Positions 1-8,957 of a DNA stretch of 64,000 nt are shown piece after piece. This DNA comes from an uncultured Clostridium sp. (GTDB lineage Bacteria > Bacillota > Clostridia > Oscillospirales > Acutalibacteraceae): positions 30,016 through 94,015 of the forward strand of contig CATZNW010000005.1 in NCBI GenBank assembly GCA_958422185.1, given 5' to 3'. Numbering within the stretch: position 1 is the stretch's first letter; every line of letters starts with the position of its first letter. The notes below the pieces were generated by a model, which saw nothing but the letters and a program-made list of their open reading frames with translations, did no database searches and was not told where the DNA came from. The translations under genes were made by a program, and so were the position numbers.

Positions 1-1
1 C

Positions 2-883
2 GCAGTTCGTATTATGCGGCAAACAAAATTTGATATCGTTCACAGCCATGTTATGTTTTATAACGGAATTATAATCTCCGCGGCAAAACTATGCGGTGTG
101 AAAAAGCGAATTTCCCATTCACATGCCAAAATGTGGAATAAAAAAGAAAATGTTGCCTTTAAACTTTATAGAGCTATGATGCGTAAACTCATAAATGCTT
201 TTGCAACGGATAAACTTGCGTGCAGCCAAGAAGCCGGCGAATATATGTATGGCAAAAGGCAATATCAAAAACAGGGAATATTCATTGCAAACGGCATTGA
301 AACCGCTCATTATGCTTTTTGTAAAAAAACGAGGAATGAAAAACGCGCCGAACTTGGAATCAAAGAAAATGAAATACTTGTTGGGCATATAGGAACGATC
401 TACCGAATCAAAAATCAATTATTTTTAGCTGAGATTTTTGCTAAAATGCTTAAAAATAACATAAATGCAAAACTTATGCTTGTTGGCGAAAAATATGATA
501 TAAAAGACCTGAATGAAAAAATCTCCAGATTAAACATAGCCGATAAGGTTGTTGCAACAGGCGCACGCAATGATATTCCTGAACTTTTACAGGCATTTGA
601 TATCATGATCTTTCCTTCTCTTGTTGAGGCGCTTCCCGTATCACTTATAGAAGCGCAGGCGGCGGGTTTGCCCTGCCTTATATCAGACAGAGTTACTAAA
701 GATGTAAAATTCAACAACAATATTGAATTTATGCCGCTTGAGGAGAACGCTGAAAAATGGGCAGATAAAGCATTTTCTATGCTTGGCGGAAACAGAGAAG
801 CTGTTGACTTAACTGATTTAAAAAAGACTTATGATATAAAGGAAGTAGCAAATAAACTTGAAAAAATCTATTCGGATGGTTAA
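2..883 (+). CDS. Glycosyltransferase family 4 (GT-B), 5' end outside window
   Basis: The reading frame is already open at the window edge (four codons precede the first ATG at 14), so the N-terminus is missing. The visible part has the GT-B/GT4 layout: a short acceptor-domain remnant with a VHSH segment, then a nucleotide-sugar domain with HIGTIYRIKNQ, a LVGE strand and the EALPVSLIE (E-x7-E) donor-binding motif. It is a paralogue of the GT4 enzyme at 17868-18959, which has the same SDRVTK-V segment after the motif. It should act in the cytoplasm, adding a sugar to a lipid-linked glycan. Two GT2 genes follow closely (3 nt gap, then an overlap), suggesting one + strand glycan operon. Donor and acceptor cannot be told from sequence. 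Confidence 0.9.
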   Translation, partial: AVRIMRQTKFDIVHSHVMFYNGIIISAAKLCGVKKRISHSHAKMWNKKENVAFKLYRAMMRKLINAFATDKLACSQEAGEYMYGKRQYQKQGIFIANGIETAHYAFCKKTRNEKRAELGIKENEILVGHIGTIYRIKNQLFLAEIFAKMLKNNINAKLMLVGEKYDIKDLNEKISRLNIADKVVATGARNDIPELLQAFDIMIFPSLVEALPVSLIEAQAAGLPCLISDRVTKDVKFNNNIEFMPLEENAEKWADKAFSMLGGNREAVDLTDLKKTYDIKEVANKLEKIYSDG

Positions 884-886
884 TGT

Positions 887-1909
887 ATGTTTAGTATTAT
901 AGTACCTGTATTTAATGTTGAAAATTATCTGCATACTTGCATTGAAAGTATCCTCCGCCAGACTTATGGTGACTTTGAACTGATACTTGTTGACGACGGC
1001 TCGCCGGATAACTGCCCGGCTATCTGCGACGGTTATGCAGAAAAAGACAGCCGTGTTAGGGTCATTCACAAACAAAACGGCGGACTTGTGAGCGCGCGCA
1101 AATCCGGCCTTGAAATTGCAAGCGGTGAATATATAGGCTTTGTTGACGGCGATGACTGGATCGAACCTGATGCATATGAGAATTTTGCACAAATGATAAA
1201 AACATATTCACCCGATATGGTACTGAGTGATTTTTATTATGACGACGGAACTAAACTGACCGGCAGTGAACAATTGTTTGAGCAGGCATTTTATGACAGA
1301 ACCGCAATGAAAGAAAAGCTATACCCCAAAATGCTTTTCAGCGGTACTTATTACAAATTTGGAGTAAACCCCTGCTGCTGGAGCAAAATATATAAAAAAG
1401 AACTTTTGAAAAAAAATCTTTCTGAAGTTGACAACAGGATAAAAATGGGCGAGGACGCGGCTTTTACTTATCCCTGTCTGCTTGACGCGCAATCCGTTGC
1501 GATCGTAAAAAAGCCCAGCTATCATTATATTCAGAATCCGCAAAGCATGACAAGCGCATATGACAAAACGCTTAAAGATATTATATTTTTGGCGTATAAC
1601 AGGATAAAAGAAAAATGTACAGAATGCGGCACATCGCTTGGAAAGCAGCCCGATTATTATTTGATTTATCTTGCAAATTTCTTGCTGAGAAATGAAATAT
1701 CCGGCGGAAACGTCAGCGAAGGTATTAAATTACTTTTAAAAAACGAAGAAGTTATAAGTGCTGCAAAGAACATAGAACTGTCTGCTTTGCCGCTTCACAC
1801 CATATTATTTACCCAGGCACTTAAGATAAAAAGTACACATTTGCTAAAAGCATATTCAGCGCTGTTAAAAAAATCAATGCAACGGAGTAAAAACGATGAA
1901 CAAAAATGA
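887..1909 (+). CDS. Glycosyltransferase family 2 (GT-A)
   Basis: 340 residues, ATG three bases after the preceding GT4 stop. The N-terminal GT-A fold is clear: FSIIVPVFN, the nucleotide-binding DDGS at residues 36-39, the metal-binding DGDD at 87-90, and a GED at about 188-190 where the catalytic base lies in related enzymes. The C-terminal ~130 residues are variable and probably fix the acceptor. It has no convincing membrane segment, so it is a soluble or peripheral enzyme that extends a lipid-linked oligosaccharide. It overlaps the next GT2 gene by 14 nt, so the two are probably translationally coupled. Confidence 0.9.
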   Translation: MFSIIVPVFNVENYLHTCIESILRQTYGDFELILVDDGSPDNCPAICDGYAEKDSRVRVIHKQNGGLVSARKSGLEIASGEYIGFVDGDDWIEPDAYENFAQMIKTYSPDMVLSDFYYDDGTKLTGSEQLFEQAFYDRTAMKEKLYPKMLFSGTYYKFGVNPCCWSKIYKKELLKKNLSEVDNRIKMGEDAAFTYPCLLDAQSVAIVKKPSYHYIQNPQSMTSAYDKTLKDIIFLAYNRIKEKCTECGTSLGKQPDYYLIYLANFLLRNEISGGNVSEGIKLLLKNEEVISAAKNIELSALPLHTILFTQALKIKSTHLLKAYSALLKKSMQRSKNDEQK

Positions 1910-2885
1910 AAAAATAAGTATTATAGTTCCTGTTTATAAATCAGAAAAATATCTTAACAGATGCGTTGAAAGCCTTATTCATCAAACGTATAAGCATATT
2001 GAAATCATACTGGTTGATGACGGTTCACCTGATGAATGCCCTAAGATGTGTGACAACTGGGCGGATAAAGACAGCCGGATTAAAGTTATACATAAAGAAA
2101 ACGGCGGCGCTTTTTCAGCCAGATTTGCGGGAATCGCAACAGCAGAAGGAGATTATATCGGATTTGTAGATTCTGACGACTGGGTAGAAGCCGATATGTT
2201 TGAATATCTTCTTTCCCTTATAAAAAAATATTCGGCAGATGTAGCGAATATAAAACTGTTAAACGTAGAAGGAAAAGATTCGCCGGACAATCAAAATCCG
2301 ATTGAAAAAGTCAGCACTTTTGATTTTGCCGGAATTTTGGAAAATATGAACTCAGAAGGCTTTTGGTCATTGTGCAACAACTTGTATAAAAAAGAATTAT
2401 TTGCAGGAATACCAAACGGCTTGCCTACAGATCTGGTTTTCAGCGAAGATATGCTGATGAATTATTTTTTATATAAACAAGTGAAAACAATGGCGGCGTC
2501 AAATTTAATAAAATATTATTATTACAGGCACAGCGAATCCGCTATTGCCGGAGAGCTTAATTACAGTATAGTTGACGACGCTGTGTTGGCCTATAATATC
2601 ATAGACGCAGATATGGACAAAAACTCTTCGATATACCCTTATTCAGTTGCAATGAAAATAACGAATGATCTGTTTTTAATAAATAGTATTATAAGGAACA
2701 ATAAATGCCTTGACAGGTATGAAACACTTAGGAAAGACATTTTAAAGCACAAAAAATATGTGTTCAGTAAAAAATGTTCAAAGATCTTTTCTTTCAAGCA
2801 TAAAGCCGGCATAATTCTTTTGTTGATAGCTCCTAAAATTTATAACAAAACGATTTTGATACGCCGTTCGGTAAGAGGATATTGA
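1896..2885 (+). CDS. Glycosyltransferase family 2 (GT-A)
   Basis: 329 residues with the GT2 motifs ISIIVPVYK, VDDGSPDE, VDSDDW and SED. Its C-terminal third (SIIRNNKC-DRY-LR-DILK, then KHKAGI, ending RGY) closely resembles the end of the GT2 gene at 14726-15694 on the other strand, and the middles are similar too. The two are paralogues placed in opposite orientation about 12 kb apart. It is the last gene of the + strand group and runs into the nested inverted repeat at 2914-3001. Substrate unknown. Confidence 0.9.
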   Translation: MNKNEKISIIVPVYKSEKYLNRCVESLIHQTYKHIEIILVDDGSPDECPKMCDNWADKDSRIKVIHKENGGAFSARFAGIATAEGDYIGFVDSDDWVEADMFEYLLSLIKKYSADVANIKLLNVEGKDSPDNQNPIEKVSTFDFAGILENMNSEGFWSLCNNLYKKELFAGIPNGLPTDLVFSEDMLMNYFLYKQVKTMAASNLIKYYYYRHSESAIAGELNYSIVDDAVLAYNIIDADMDKNSSIYPYSVAMKITNDLFLINSIIRNNKCLDRYETLRKDILKHKKYVFSKKCSKIFSFKHKAGIILLLIAPKIYNKTILIRRSVRGY

Positions 2886-2913
2886 TGATCTGAACTTTAA
2901 AACATAATTAAGC

Positions 2914-3001
2914 AAATAAAGAGACGGCAGTGTGCCGACCTCTAAAAAGATAGTTACTTGGCTAACTTTTTTGGGTCACGTCAAAAGCCGTCTCTTTATT
3001 T
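2914..3001. terminator. Bidirectional terminator-like element with three nested inverted repeats
   Basis: A 15-bp perfect inverted repeat (AAATAAAGAGACGGC at 2914-2928; its complement at 2987-3001) encloses 58 nt. Inside lie a GTG..GACC/GGTCAC pairing and an inner hairpin AAAAA-gat-AGTTA/TAACT-TTTTT around a CTTGGC loop. It sits between the stop at 2885 (+) and the stop at 2996 (-), where a two-way terminator is expected. The A/T ends of the outer arms give a U-tract on either strand. The interior is more elaborate than a plain intrinsic terminator. Confidence 0.6.
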
Positions 3002-3877
3002 ATTGCTTTTAAGAACCATTTCAACTATATCGCGGTCAATCTCCATACTGAATTTTCTTGCAAAAATTGCGGGTGACGATTTGATTAAATCCATATCCTC
3101 TTTCCTGAAAACATAGGGGTTTCCCCTTTTCCAGTCTATCAGCCGCGCGCAGGCGAGGTGATCATCATTGCAGTTTGGCATAAAGAGGTTATCCTGAAAC
3201 GGACTGTTCATAAATATCGTTTGAACAAACACCTCGTCCGCACAGTAGGAATATCTGAACATATGCTCCCACTTATCCATGTTTTCTGCAATATAGCGCG
3301 CGAAATCACCGGTTATGCTGAACCAGTTGCAGCCTTTCTGGACTTTAATGTTATTCTTTTTAAGCCTGTTTACGCCTAAAAGCATTTCTATCTTCAAAAT
3401 TGAAAAGGAAACAAGTTTACGAATAAAAGTTCGTTTCCCTCTGAAAAAATGATAATATCTTATGCGCCCTACTGAAGAATCCGAAACTTTATTTGATGAA
3501 AAATGAATAAATTCCTTACCGTTGTTTTTTTCAAAATAACTATGGATCTCATCATTTGACTTTACAGGCAGGTCGCATCCTGAGATCAGATGATAATACG
3601 AATATCTTCTGTTTTCCGTTTCGTTTTTAACGGCAGCATCGATCAGGAGCATTTCCGCTCTGACCTGGCTGAAATCGCCCCATGTTACGTTTACTCTTTT
3701 AGTAAAGTGAATTTCGGATCGCTTGGGAATCGATTTAAACCGCCTGAAATCAAAATCTTTAACTTTTGCGTCTATATGAACGAAGATATCATTTCTCTCA
3801 TCATCAAGCGCTGTGATCAGTTTTTCCAGCAGATCAAACTGATCATGCGCTATAATCATTATCGCATGCATGAACAT
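2996..3877 (-). CDS. GT14 family (core-2/I-branching beta-1,6-GlcNAc transferase-like) glycosyltransferase
   Basis: About 293 residues. MIIAHDQFDLLEKLI at the N-terminus, IFVHIDAK, WGDFSQVRAEMLLI and the YYHLISGCDLPVKS segment are typical of bacterial members of the branching-enzyme family, which transfer a sugar to make side branches. I place the start at the ATG of 3877, which overlaps the stop of the preceding acyltransferase fragment by one base (TGATG); a TTG one codon upstream and an ATG two codons downstream are alternatives. It is the last gene of the long polysaccharide operon, so a late side-branch step is plausible. Confidence 0.85.
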   Translation of the reverse strand: MFMHAIMIIAHDQFDLLEKLITALDDERNDIFVHIDAKVKDFDFRRFKSIPKRSEIHFTKRVNVTWGDFSQVRAEMLLIDAAVKNETENRRYSYYHLISGCDLPVKSNDEIHSYFEKNNGKEFIHFSSNKVSDSSVGRIRYYHFFRGKRTFIRKLVSFSILKIEMLLGVNRLKKNNIKVQKGCNWFSITGDFARYIAENMDKWEHMFRYSYCADEVFVQTIFMNSPFQDNLFMPNCNDDHLACARLIDWKRGNPYVFRKEDMDLIKSSPAIFARKFSMEIDRDIVEMVLKSNK

Positions 3878-4221
3878 CAAACCTTTTGTATATCGGATTC
3901 TTTGCTTTTAGCCTTTTGATCTGAAAATAATTTACCGTCAAGAAAGCCTAAAATCTTTTTGAACAATAAAGCAAACGGAACGGTTACCGCGAAACTGATC
4001 AAAACGAAAAGATATGTATTTGTTATATTAAAATGCAGCAAAGCGATCATAGGTATGCGCATTAAAATATAAATTTCAAACAAATGCCTGCCAAAAAAAG
4101 ATAAGATTTTATTATTTATATCCACTTTCATTGTTACGGCAACAACTACCGCACAAAAAGCAATCAGAGAGATCTCATAGCATATGATGTTGCTGCGGAG
4201 AAGGTGTGACACAGCAAACAC
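3877..4221 (-). pseudogene. C-terminal fragment of a membrane acyltransferase (acyltransferase_3), separated by a frameshift
   Basis: This frame carries the last three or four transmembrane helices of an acyltransferase_3 protein (FFGRHLFEIYILMRIPMIALL, then further hydrophobic segments). It begins without a ribosome binding site at a GTG. Reading its frame upstream gives NYYLLFILCAFVFAV, exactly the helix that the 4253-4978 reading frame lacks after its VNY end. The two pieces are therefore one gene broken by a one-base shift inside an AT-only tract at about 4231-4262. It may be a real lesion, a switchable tract or an assembly error. Confidence 0.75.
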
Positions 4222-4252
4222 AAATGCACATAAAATAAATAATAAATAATAA

Positions 4253-4978
4253 TTAATAATTAACCGGCTTCTTCTTTACAAAGAACTCAATCTTATCCTT
4301 ACAAAGCGAATACCATATGCCGAGTGGATAAAGAATAACTGTATCGAACCACCAAGATTCCTTAAAAGGTACAAGCACACCAACATATGCTACCGTCAGC
4401 ACAGTTACAAGCGCAGCGGCATAATAGGCCTTATTTTTAAAGATTGTGAATGCAACATAAGTGACAAGGTACATGATAAGAACGGCAAAAATATACCAGT
4501 TGCTGTTTCCGACTGATTTCCACCCTATAAAAGAAAGTATCACTTGCGGCACGCTATAATTTTTAAGAGTACCAAGGCATAAATCAAGAATTATAAATAA
4601 TATTACTGCTATATCGAAGTTAAAAAGAGTTTTTGCAATTCTGTTTTTAGGGAACGAACGGATATATTCCGTTCCTTTTTTCTTTATGGATTCCATAACC
4701 CCGTAACCGGAATAAAACAGAAACATAACCACAACGCCCTGCCCAAGATGATTCTGAAAAATATTATATATATTATTCAGTGTATCATCAGAATAACTCG
4801 GCAACATAGAAACGTAGTTTCTGGCATGGCTCAAAAACACAAGCAGGATAAAGATTCCTTTTATCGAATTCGTTCTGTCCATGGCAAGATAGTTTTCATT
4901 GAGTCCGGTTAAAACAGGCTTGGCAAACTTTATGCGCCATAAACACATCAAAAAGATCAAAGCCAAAAACAAAGTCAT
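4253..4978 (-). CDS. Membrane acyltransferase family 3, N-terminal two thirds (frameshifted gene)
   Basis: 241 residues with six to seven predicted hydrophobic helices. The conserved start of acyltransferase_3 proteins is present: RTNSIKGIFILLVFLSHA, with the catalytic-type His in the first domain, and later SGYGV and NSNWYIFAVLIMYL. Family members of this type usually have about 10 helices and 340-380 residues; this frame stops after PVNY in an AT-only stretch and the rest lies in another frame (3877-4221 and just upstream). It overlaps the next upstream acyltransferase by 4 nt. Its likely role, when intact, is O-acylation (commonly O-acetylation) of a sugar in the surface polysaccharide. 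Confidence 0.8.
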   Translation of the reverse strand: MTLFLALIFLMCLWRIKFAKPVLTGLNENYLAMDRTNSIKGIFILLVFLSHARNYVSMLPSYSDDTLNNIYNIFQNHLGQGVVVMFLFYSGYGVMESIKKKGTEYIRSFPKNRIAKTLFNFDIAVILFIILDLCLGTLKNYSVPQVILSFIGWKSVGNSNWYIFAVLIMYLVTYVAFTIFKNKAYYAAALVTVLTVAYVGVLVPFKESWWFDTVILYPLGIWYSLCKDKIEFFVKKKPVNY

Positions 4979-6042
4979 GATATATTATCCTTTTTGATTT
5001 TTGTTTTTAATTTATCGACCACCCGGGTAACTGCATTTTGGATAAACTTAAACGGAAGATCAAAAATCGGAATTGCAAGAACACAGGCAACAGCCACGGA
5101 AAGGATCATCAATATGACCACCCCGAAATACGAAAATTTTTCAACCAGAAACGCCTGAAGATCAACGGCGGCCAAAACCCTTGCAACAAAATAATGGATA
5201 AAATATATCTGAATCGTTCTTGAACCCGCACCGGTAAAAAACTTGAAATGTTTTTTAGGAACAACCGCGCATATTCCCATAATTATAAAAGCGGCAACAA
5301 AATACTGCATTATTCTGAGCAGAATACCGATCTGAGGAAATTCCATTCCCGAATAGGAATATCTTGACGCGAAAACCGGCCTGAGTTGATAAGCGTAACC
5401 TGTAAAAGCCAGGCAAACAATACCAGAAAGTACGGTTATTATTATTCCAGCCGCCTTGACAGCTTTTTTATTCAAAAAGGTTTCTGCCTGCTGAGGTGTA
5501 AGGCAATATCCCGTATAAAAGAACGGGAAAAATACCAGAAACTTTGAAAGGCAAAGAAAATCACCAATAAAATTAAAATAACCTGCCGCAAGCGATACAA
5601 TAACGGCTATGGGCAAAACGATCTTTGGATTAATATTTTTTATTATATAAACCAGTATTAAATACCCTGCCGTTACAAACATATACCAAGGGGCGTTTGG
5701 GGTAGTAAACCAACTCCAGTCGGGATCGCCGCCCGCTATTAACTCAATCAGATATAGTCCGAATTTCATTGCATATCCTATAAGGATATAATAAATTACC
5801 CGATCTATACGCAGTTTATGTTTATCATCGTACCTTAAAAATAATCCTGAAACGAACAGGAACATAGGCATAATAAAAGAATTAAGAAAAACATATACTG
5901 CCTGTGCCAGCCTGTTTGAGCCGGTTAAATAATCAATAAAATGTACAATAACAACAAGCGCAATCAATAAAAATTTCACATTATCCCAATAGGGGTTTCT
6001 TACTTTGATCGTCTTATTCAACGCTTTAATCCTTTCGTTCAT
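4975..6042 (-). CDS. Membrane acyltransferase family 3 (fucose 4-O-acetylase-like)
   Basis: 355 residues, about ten hydrophobic helices. The N-terminal RNPYWDNVKFLLIALVVIVHF with its conserved His, followed by FIMPMFLFVSGLFLR, matches the NolL/fucose 4-O-acetylase-like branch. Later ApxxYMFVTAGYL-type and IYFIHYF segments are also present. It should use acyl-CoA on the cytoplasmic side to acylate hydroxyls of a lipid-linked glycan or its sugar donor. It is 5 nt after the preceding acyltransferase stop and overlaps the next by 4 nt, so it is in the operon. Which sugar is modified is not visible. Confidence 0.87.
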   Translation of the reverse strand: MNERIKALNKTIKVRNPYWDNVKFLLIALVVIVHFIDYLTGSNRLAQAVYVFLNSFIMPMFLFVSGLFLRYDDKHKLRIDRVIYYILIGYAMKFGLYLIELIAGGDPDWSWFTTPNAPWYMFVTAGYLILVYIIKNINPKIVLPIAVIVSLAAGYFNFIGDFLCLSKFLVFFPFFYTGYCLTPQQAETFLNKKAVKAAGIIITVLSGIVCLAFTGYAYQLRPVFASRYSYSGMEFPQIGILLRIMQYFVAAFIIMGICAVVPKKHFKFFTGAGSRTIQIYFIHYFVARVLAAVDLQAFLVEKFSYFGVVILMILSVAVACVLAIPIFDLPFKFIQNAVTRVVDKLKTKIKKDNIS

Positions 6043-6047
6043 ACAGT

Positions 6048-7160
6048 TTATTTTATTAACTGTATTTCTTTGCCGAATAATTTAATGCCCGTTTTTCCGT
6101 ATTTGCCCGCTAAAAACGGAAGTATACTGCTTACAACATAAGAAACACATGCTAAAAATACAGTAATGATAACAGCGAGCAGACCGTAAACAAATGTATT
6201 TTCAGGTAAATGACCTGAAACGAAATATGAAAACTCCCTGTGCACTATCATAATGATCAATGACTGCTGACCGACAAACAAGAGTATGTTTTTAACAAAT
6301 TTTACCTTAACCATAAAATATGAGATCATTGCAATAAAAACAGTTCCTGCGCATCCGGCAACTATAAAAGCAGGGAAATTCCCGTACTCGCCGATCGCCA
6401 TCTGCACATAACCGGCAGCAGCAGAGGAGCCACCTTTTAACGTAATAAAACACAAACCAAATCCGGCAAGCATGAATACCACGCCTAATATCTTTTTCTT
6501 TTCAACTAAATCCATTACAAAGTTTTTTAAGATATATCCAAAATAAGGGAATAACATTGCCGCCAAAGATATATCTATTCCCCACGGCCAGCGGTATGGA
6601 GAGATCTCAATTTTGCCTATAAAGAAACCTGCAATTGCCAAAGCAAGGAAAATTGCGAAGGTTATCAGTTCGCCGCCGCGCTTTTCTATAAAAAGAAACA
6701 TTACGATCTCAAATAAAACGCAGGAACAAAAATAACTTGTCAAAAACCAAAGGGTGCCCATACTGCCTGCTGCTTTTATAGATTCATCAGAACCCCAGCA
6801 AATCAGCAGTATATTCTTAACACCGAACGAACCGTAGATCAAACCCCAAATAAAGTATGTAACCGCATAAGAAAATACTCTTTTAACCAGCCGTTCCCAA
6901 AGTGCCTTTGCGTTTGAGGGGCGTTTATATGTCATTCCGTAAACGGAAAAGAAAATCGGAACATGAAAGCCATAAGTATACGCCTTAAATAAATTTTCTT
7001 TAGAAAGCATATGGCCAAGAACGATAAGCCATATTCCTATTCCTTTTATCCCGTCAACATAATCCAGATGCTTTTTTGCCGGAACGGATTTAAATACGCT
7101 GTCATTTTTATCACGAATGTTTGAAATATCCGAAATATGCTTTTCTTCAGCAGTTACCAT
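6048..7160 (-). CDS. Membrane acyltransferase family 3
   Basis: 370 residues: a ~35-residue charged cytoplasmic leader, then DYVDGIKGIGIWLIVLGH with the family His, YGFHVPIFFSVYGMTYKRP, GTLWFLTSYFCSCVL, and about ten hydrophobic segments in all. It is the third acyltransferase_3 in a row, so the final polysaccharide may carry more than one acyl group, or the enzymes may act on different residues. It overlaps the 3' end of the SDR gene by 14 nt, which implies translational coupling. Confidence 0.87.
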   Translation of the reverse strand: MVTAEEKHISDISNIRDKNDSVFKSVPAKKHLDYVDGIKGIGIWLIVLGHMLSKENLFKAYTYGFHVPIFFSVYGMTYKRPSNAKALWERLVKRVFSYAVTYFIWGLIYGSFGVKNILLICWGSDESIKAAGSMGTLWFLTSYFCSCVLFEIVMFLFIEKRGGELITFAIFLALAIAGFFIGKIEISPYRWPWGIDISLAAMLFPYFGYILKNFVMDLVEKKKILGVVFMLAGFGLCFITLKGGSSAAAGYVQMAIGEYGNFPAFIVAGCAGTVFIAMISYFMVKVKFVKNILLFVGQQSLIIMIVHREFSYFVSGHLPENTFVYGLLAVIITVFLACVSYVVSSILPFLAGKYGKTGIKLFGKEIQLIK

Positions 7161-8229
7161 TTTGAGACTCTTCCTTCATACTTTTAATCATTCTTATATA
7201 CATATCTTTCAGCCCGACTTCTGGCTTCCAGCCGAGCTGCTGAAGTTTATCTGAATTCAGAAGACATTTCAATTTCGGATTGTAACCGTATTTCGCGGGA
7301 TCATCCAGCTCGATACGGACATTTATTTTTGAATCCTCTAAAAGATCAGCAACCATTTTTGCCATATCGATTATACTCATTGCAGTATCCGGATTGACGA
7401 TATTATACGCCTCTCCCCTTGCGCCCTTGACCATAATTAATATTAAAGCCCAGAGCGCATCCCTAATATAGCAATGGTTTCTTAAAGTTTCCCCGGTGGT
7501 TTTAAGCACGATATCCTGTTTATTGATAACACTTCTGGCAAACTGGGCAAAAACACGGTTATCGCTTTCACGCACACCGGGGCCAAATGTGAGCGACAAC
7601 CTGCCGATACTTGCAGGAACGCCAAACTCACTGCTGTATGCAAGGCACATATTCTCACAAAGTCTTTTACTTTCTTTATAGCTGCTTCTTGGCTGCAACA
7701 GATCAATATAACCGTAATCGTTTTCATAAATACAGTCTTTTTCAGGATCTGTTTGCCCGTATACTTCCAGAGATGAGAAAAATACCAGTCCTGAAACATT
7801 TTTTTTCTTCGCGAATTCAAGCACGTTATATGTTCCGAAAACGGCAGTGTTTATTGTATCGGTCGGATGATCAACGTGAATTTTTGAATTGCCGGTTTTT
7901 CCGGCAGCGTGCATAATGTAATCCACACCGCAATCCATATTCAGCGGTTGTTTAATATCGCCAATAACGATATTAAAATTCTCCCGGCATTTTAAATCAT
8001 TGAATGCTTTTTCCGCGTTTTCAGCCGAACGGCAAAATGCAATTACGTTAATCTTTGTATCATAAAGCCTATTGCAGCAAAGGAAAGCCTTAACTACTTG
8101 AGATCCAAGCAGCCCGCTGGCACCCGTTATCATAACGGTTTTCCCGTCCAAACCGAGTGAACTTATCTTTTTTGCAAGGATCTCAATATCTTCCTGCAAA
8201 ACGGAATCATTTTTTACTTCTATATCCAT
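7147..8229 (-). CDS. NAD(P)-dependent epimerase/dehydratase (extended SDR)
   Basis: 360 residues. An N-terminal extension of ~30 residues precedes the Rossmann motif ITGASGLLGSQVV (GxxGxxG), followed by DIKQPL, AAGKTG, FFSSLEVYGQ (catalytic Ser/Thr region) and YKESK (catalytic Tyr-x3-Lys). Family members epimerise, dehydrate or reduce nucleotide-activated sugars. It lies directly after an IspD/TarI-type cytidylyltransferase (9 nt gap), so a CDP- or other nucleotide-activated sugar or polyol substrate is a reasonable guess. It is not a TarJ-type zinc alcohol dehydrogenase. Confidence 0.85.
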   Translation of the reverse strand: MDIEVKNDSVLQEDIEILAKKISSLGLDGKTVMITGASGLLGSQVVKAFLCCNRLYDTKINVIAFCRSAENAEKAFNDLKCRENFNIVIGDIKQPLNMDCGVDYIMHAAGKTGNSKIHVDHPTDTINTAVFGTYNVLEFAKKKNVSGLVFFSSLEVYGQTDPEKDCIYENDYGYIDLLQPRSSYKESKRLCENMCLAYSSEFGVPASIGRLSLTFGPGVRESDNRVFAQFARSVINKQDIVLKTTGETLRNHCYIRDALWALILIMVKGARGEAYNIVNPDTAMSIIDMAKMVADLLEDSKINVRIELDDPAKYGYNPKLKCLLNSDKLQQLGWKPEVGLKDMYIRMIKSMKEESQNGNC

Positions 8230-8238
8230 AACTGCCCC

Positions 8239-8943
8239 TTATTCAGCGTTCATCATATATTTTGCATAATTTATATCTTTAGGTGTTGTGATCTTAAAGT
8301 TATTCACACTGCCCTCGCTGACATAAATATCCATACCCTTATTTACGAAAAGCTGCGATGTTCCGGTCATTTTCATCAGTTCCTCGGTCGTATAAGACGA
8401 GATCGTTTTATAAAAAAGATCCATTTTACAACCGGCGGGAGTCTGCCCTATCCAAAGCTGTTTCCTGTCAAAAGTGGAGGTCAGGCGGCCTTCCCTTTCG
8501 CTTTTATAAATAGTATCCGACACGGGCACAGACGCCATCGTTACATTGAATTCCTTTGTTTTTTCAACTGAATCCTTTAATATTTCGTATGAAACGAACG
8601 GCCTCACCGCGTCATGAGTTATAAGTATGTCCTCTTCCCTTGCTCCGTATTTATCAACTATATCGTTTATAACGTTTAAGAGGGACATCATTCTCTCTTT
8701 TCCGCCGGTAACAATAGTGATCTTATCAGCAACCGCGCTGTAATTATCCTTAACAAGCTTTTCGGTATGCTCTTTCCACGCCTCATTTACGCATATGTAG
8801 ATCAGATCGAAAAGATCCGACTCAAGGAATTTATCAAGAGTCATTAACAGTATGGGCTTTCCTTTTATTTCAAGGAACTGCTTTGGGATCCCCGCGCCGA
8901 CTCTTGTGCCTTTTCCGCCTGCAAGTATTGCTCCGATTACCAT
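8239..8943 (-). CDS. Cytidylyltransferase of the IspD/TarI type
   Basis: 234 residues. The CTP-binding loop LAGGKGTRVGAGIPKQF is at the N-terminus, DAVRPFV lies mid-protein, and TTPKDINYAKY closes the domain. IspD makes CDP-methylerythritol for isoprenoids; the near-identical fold of TarI makes CDP-ribitol for teichoic acid. The gene sits between a CDP-glycerol/ribitol phosphotransferase and an SDR in a glycan operon, which favours a polyol-phosphate role. I cannot exclude IspD from sequence alone. A good GGAGGT site precedes the ATG. Confidence 0.85.
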   Translation of the reverse strand: MVIGAILAGGKGTRVGAGIPKQFLEIKGKPILLMTLDKFLESDLFDLIYICVNEAWKEHTEKLVKDNYSAVADKITIVTGGKERMMSLLNVINDIVDKYGAREEDILITHDAVRPFVSYEILKDSVEKTKEFNVTMASVPVSDTIYKSEREGRLTSTFDRKQLWIGQTPAGCKMDLFYKTISSYTTEELMKMTGTSQLFVNKGMDIYVSEGSVNNFKITTPKDINYAKYMMNAE

Positions 8944-8957
8944 AATTTTTACCTCCG

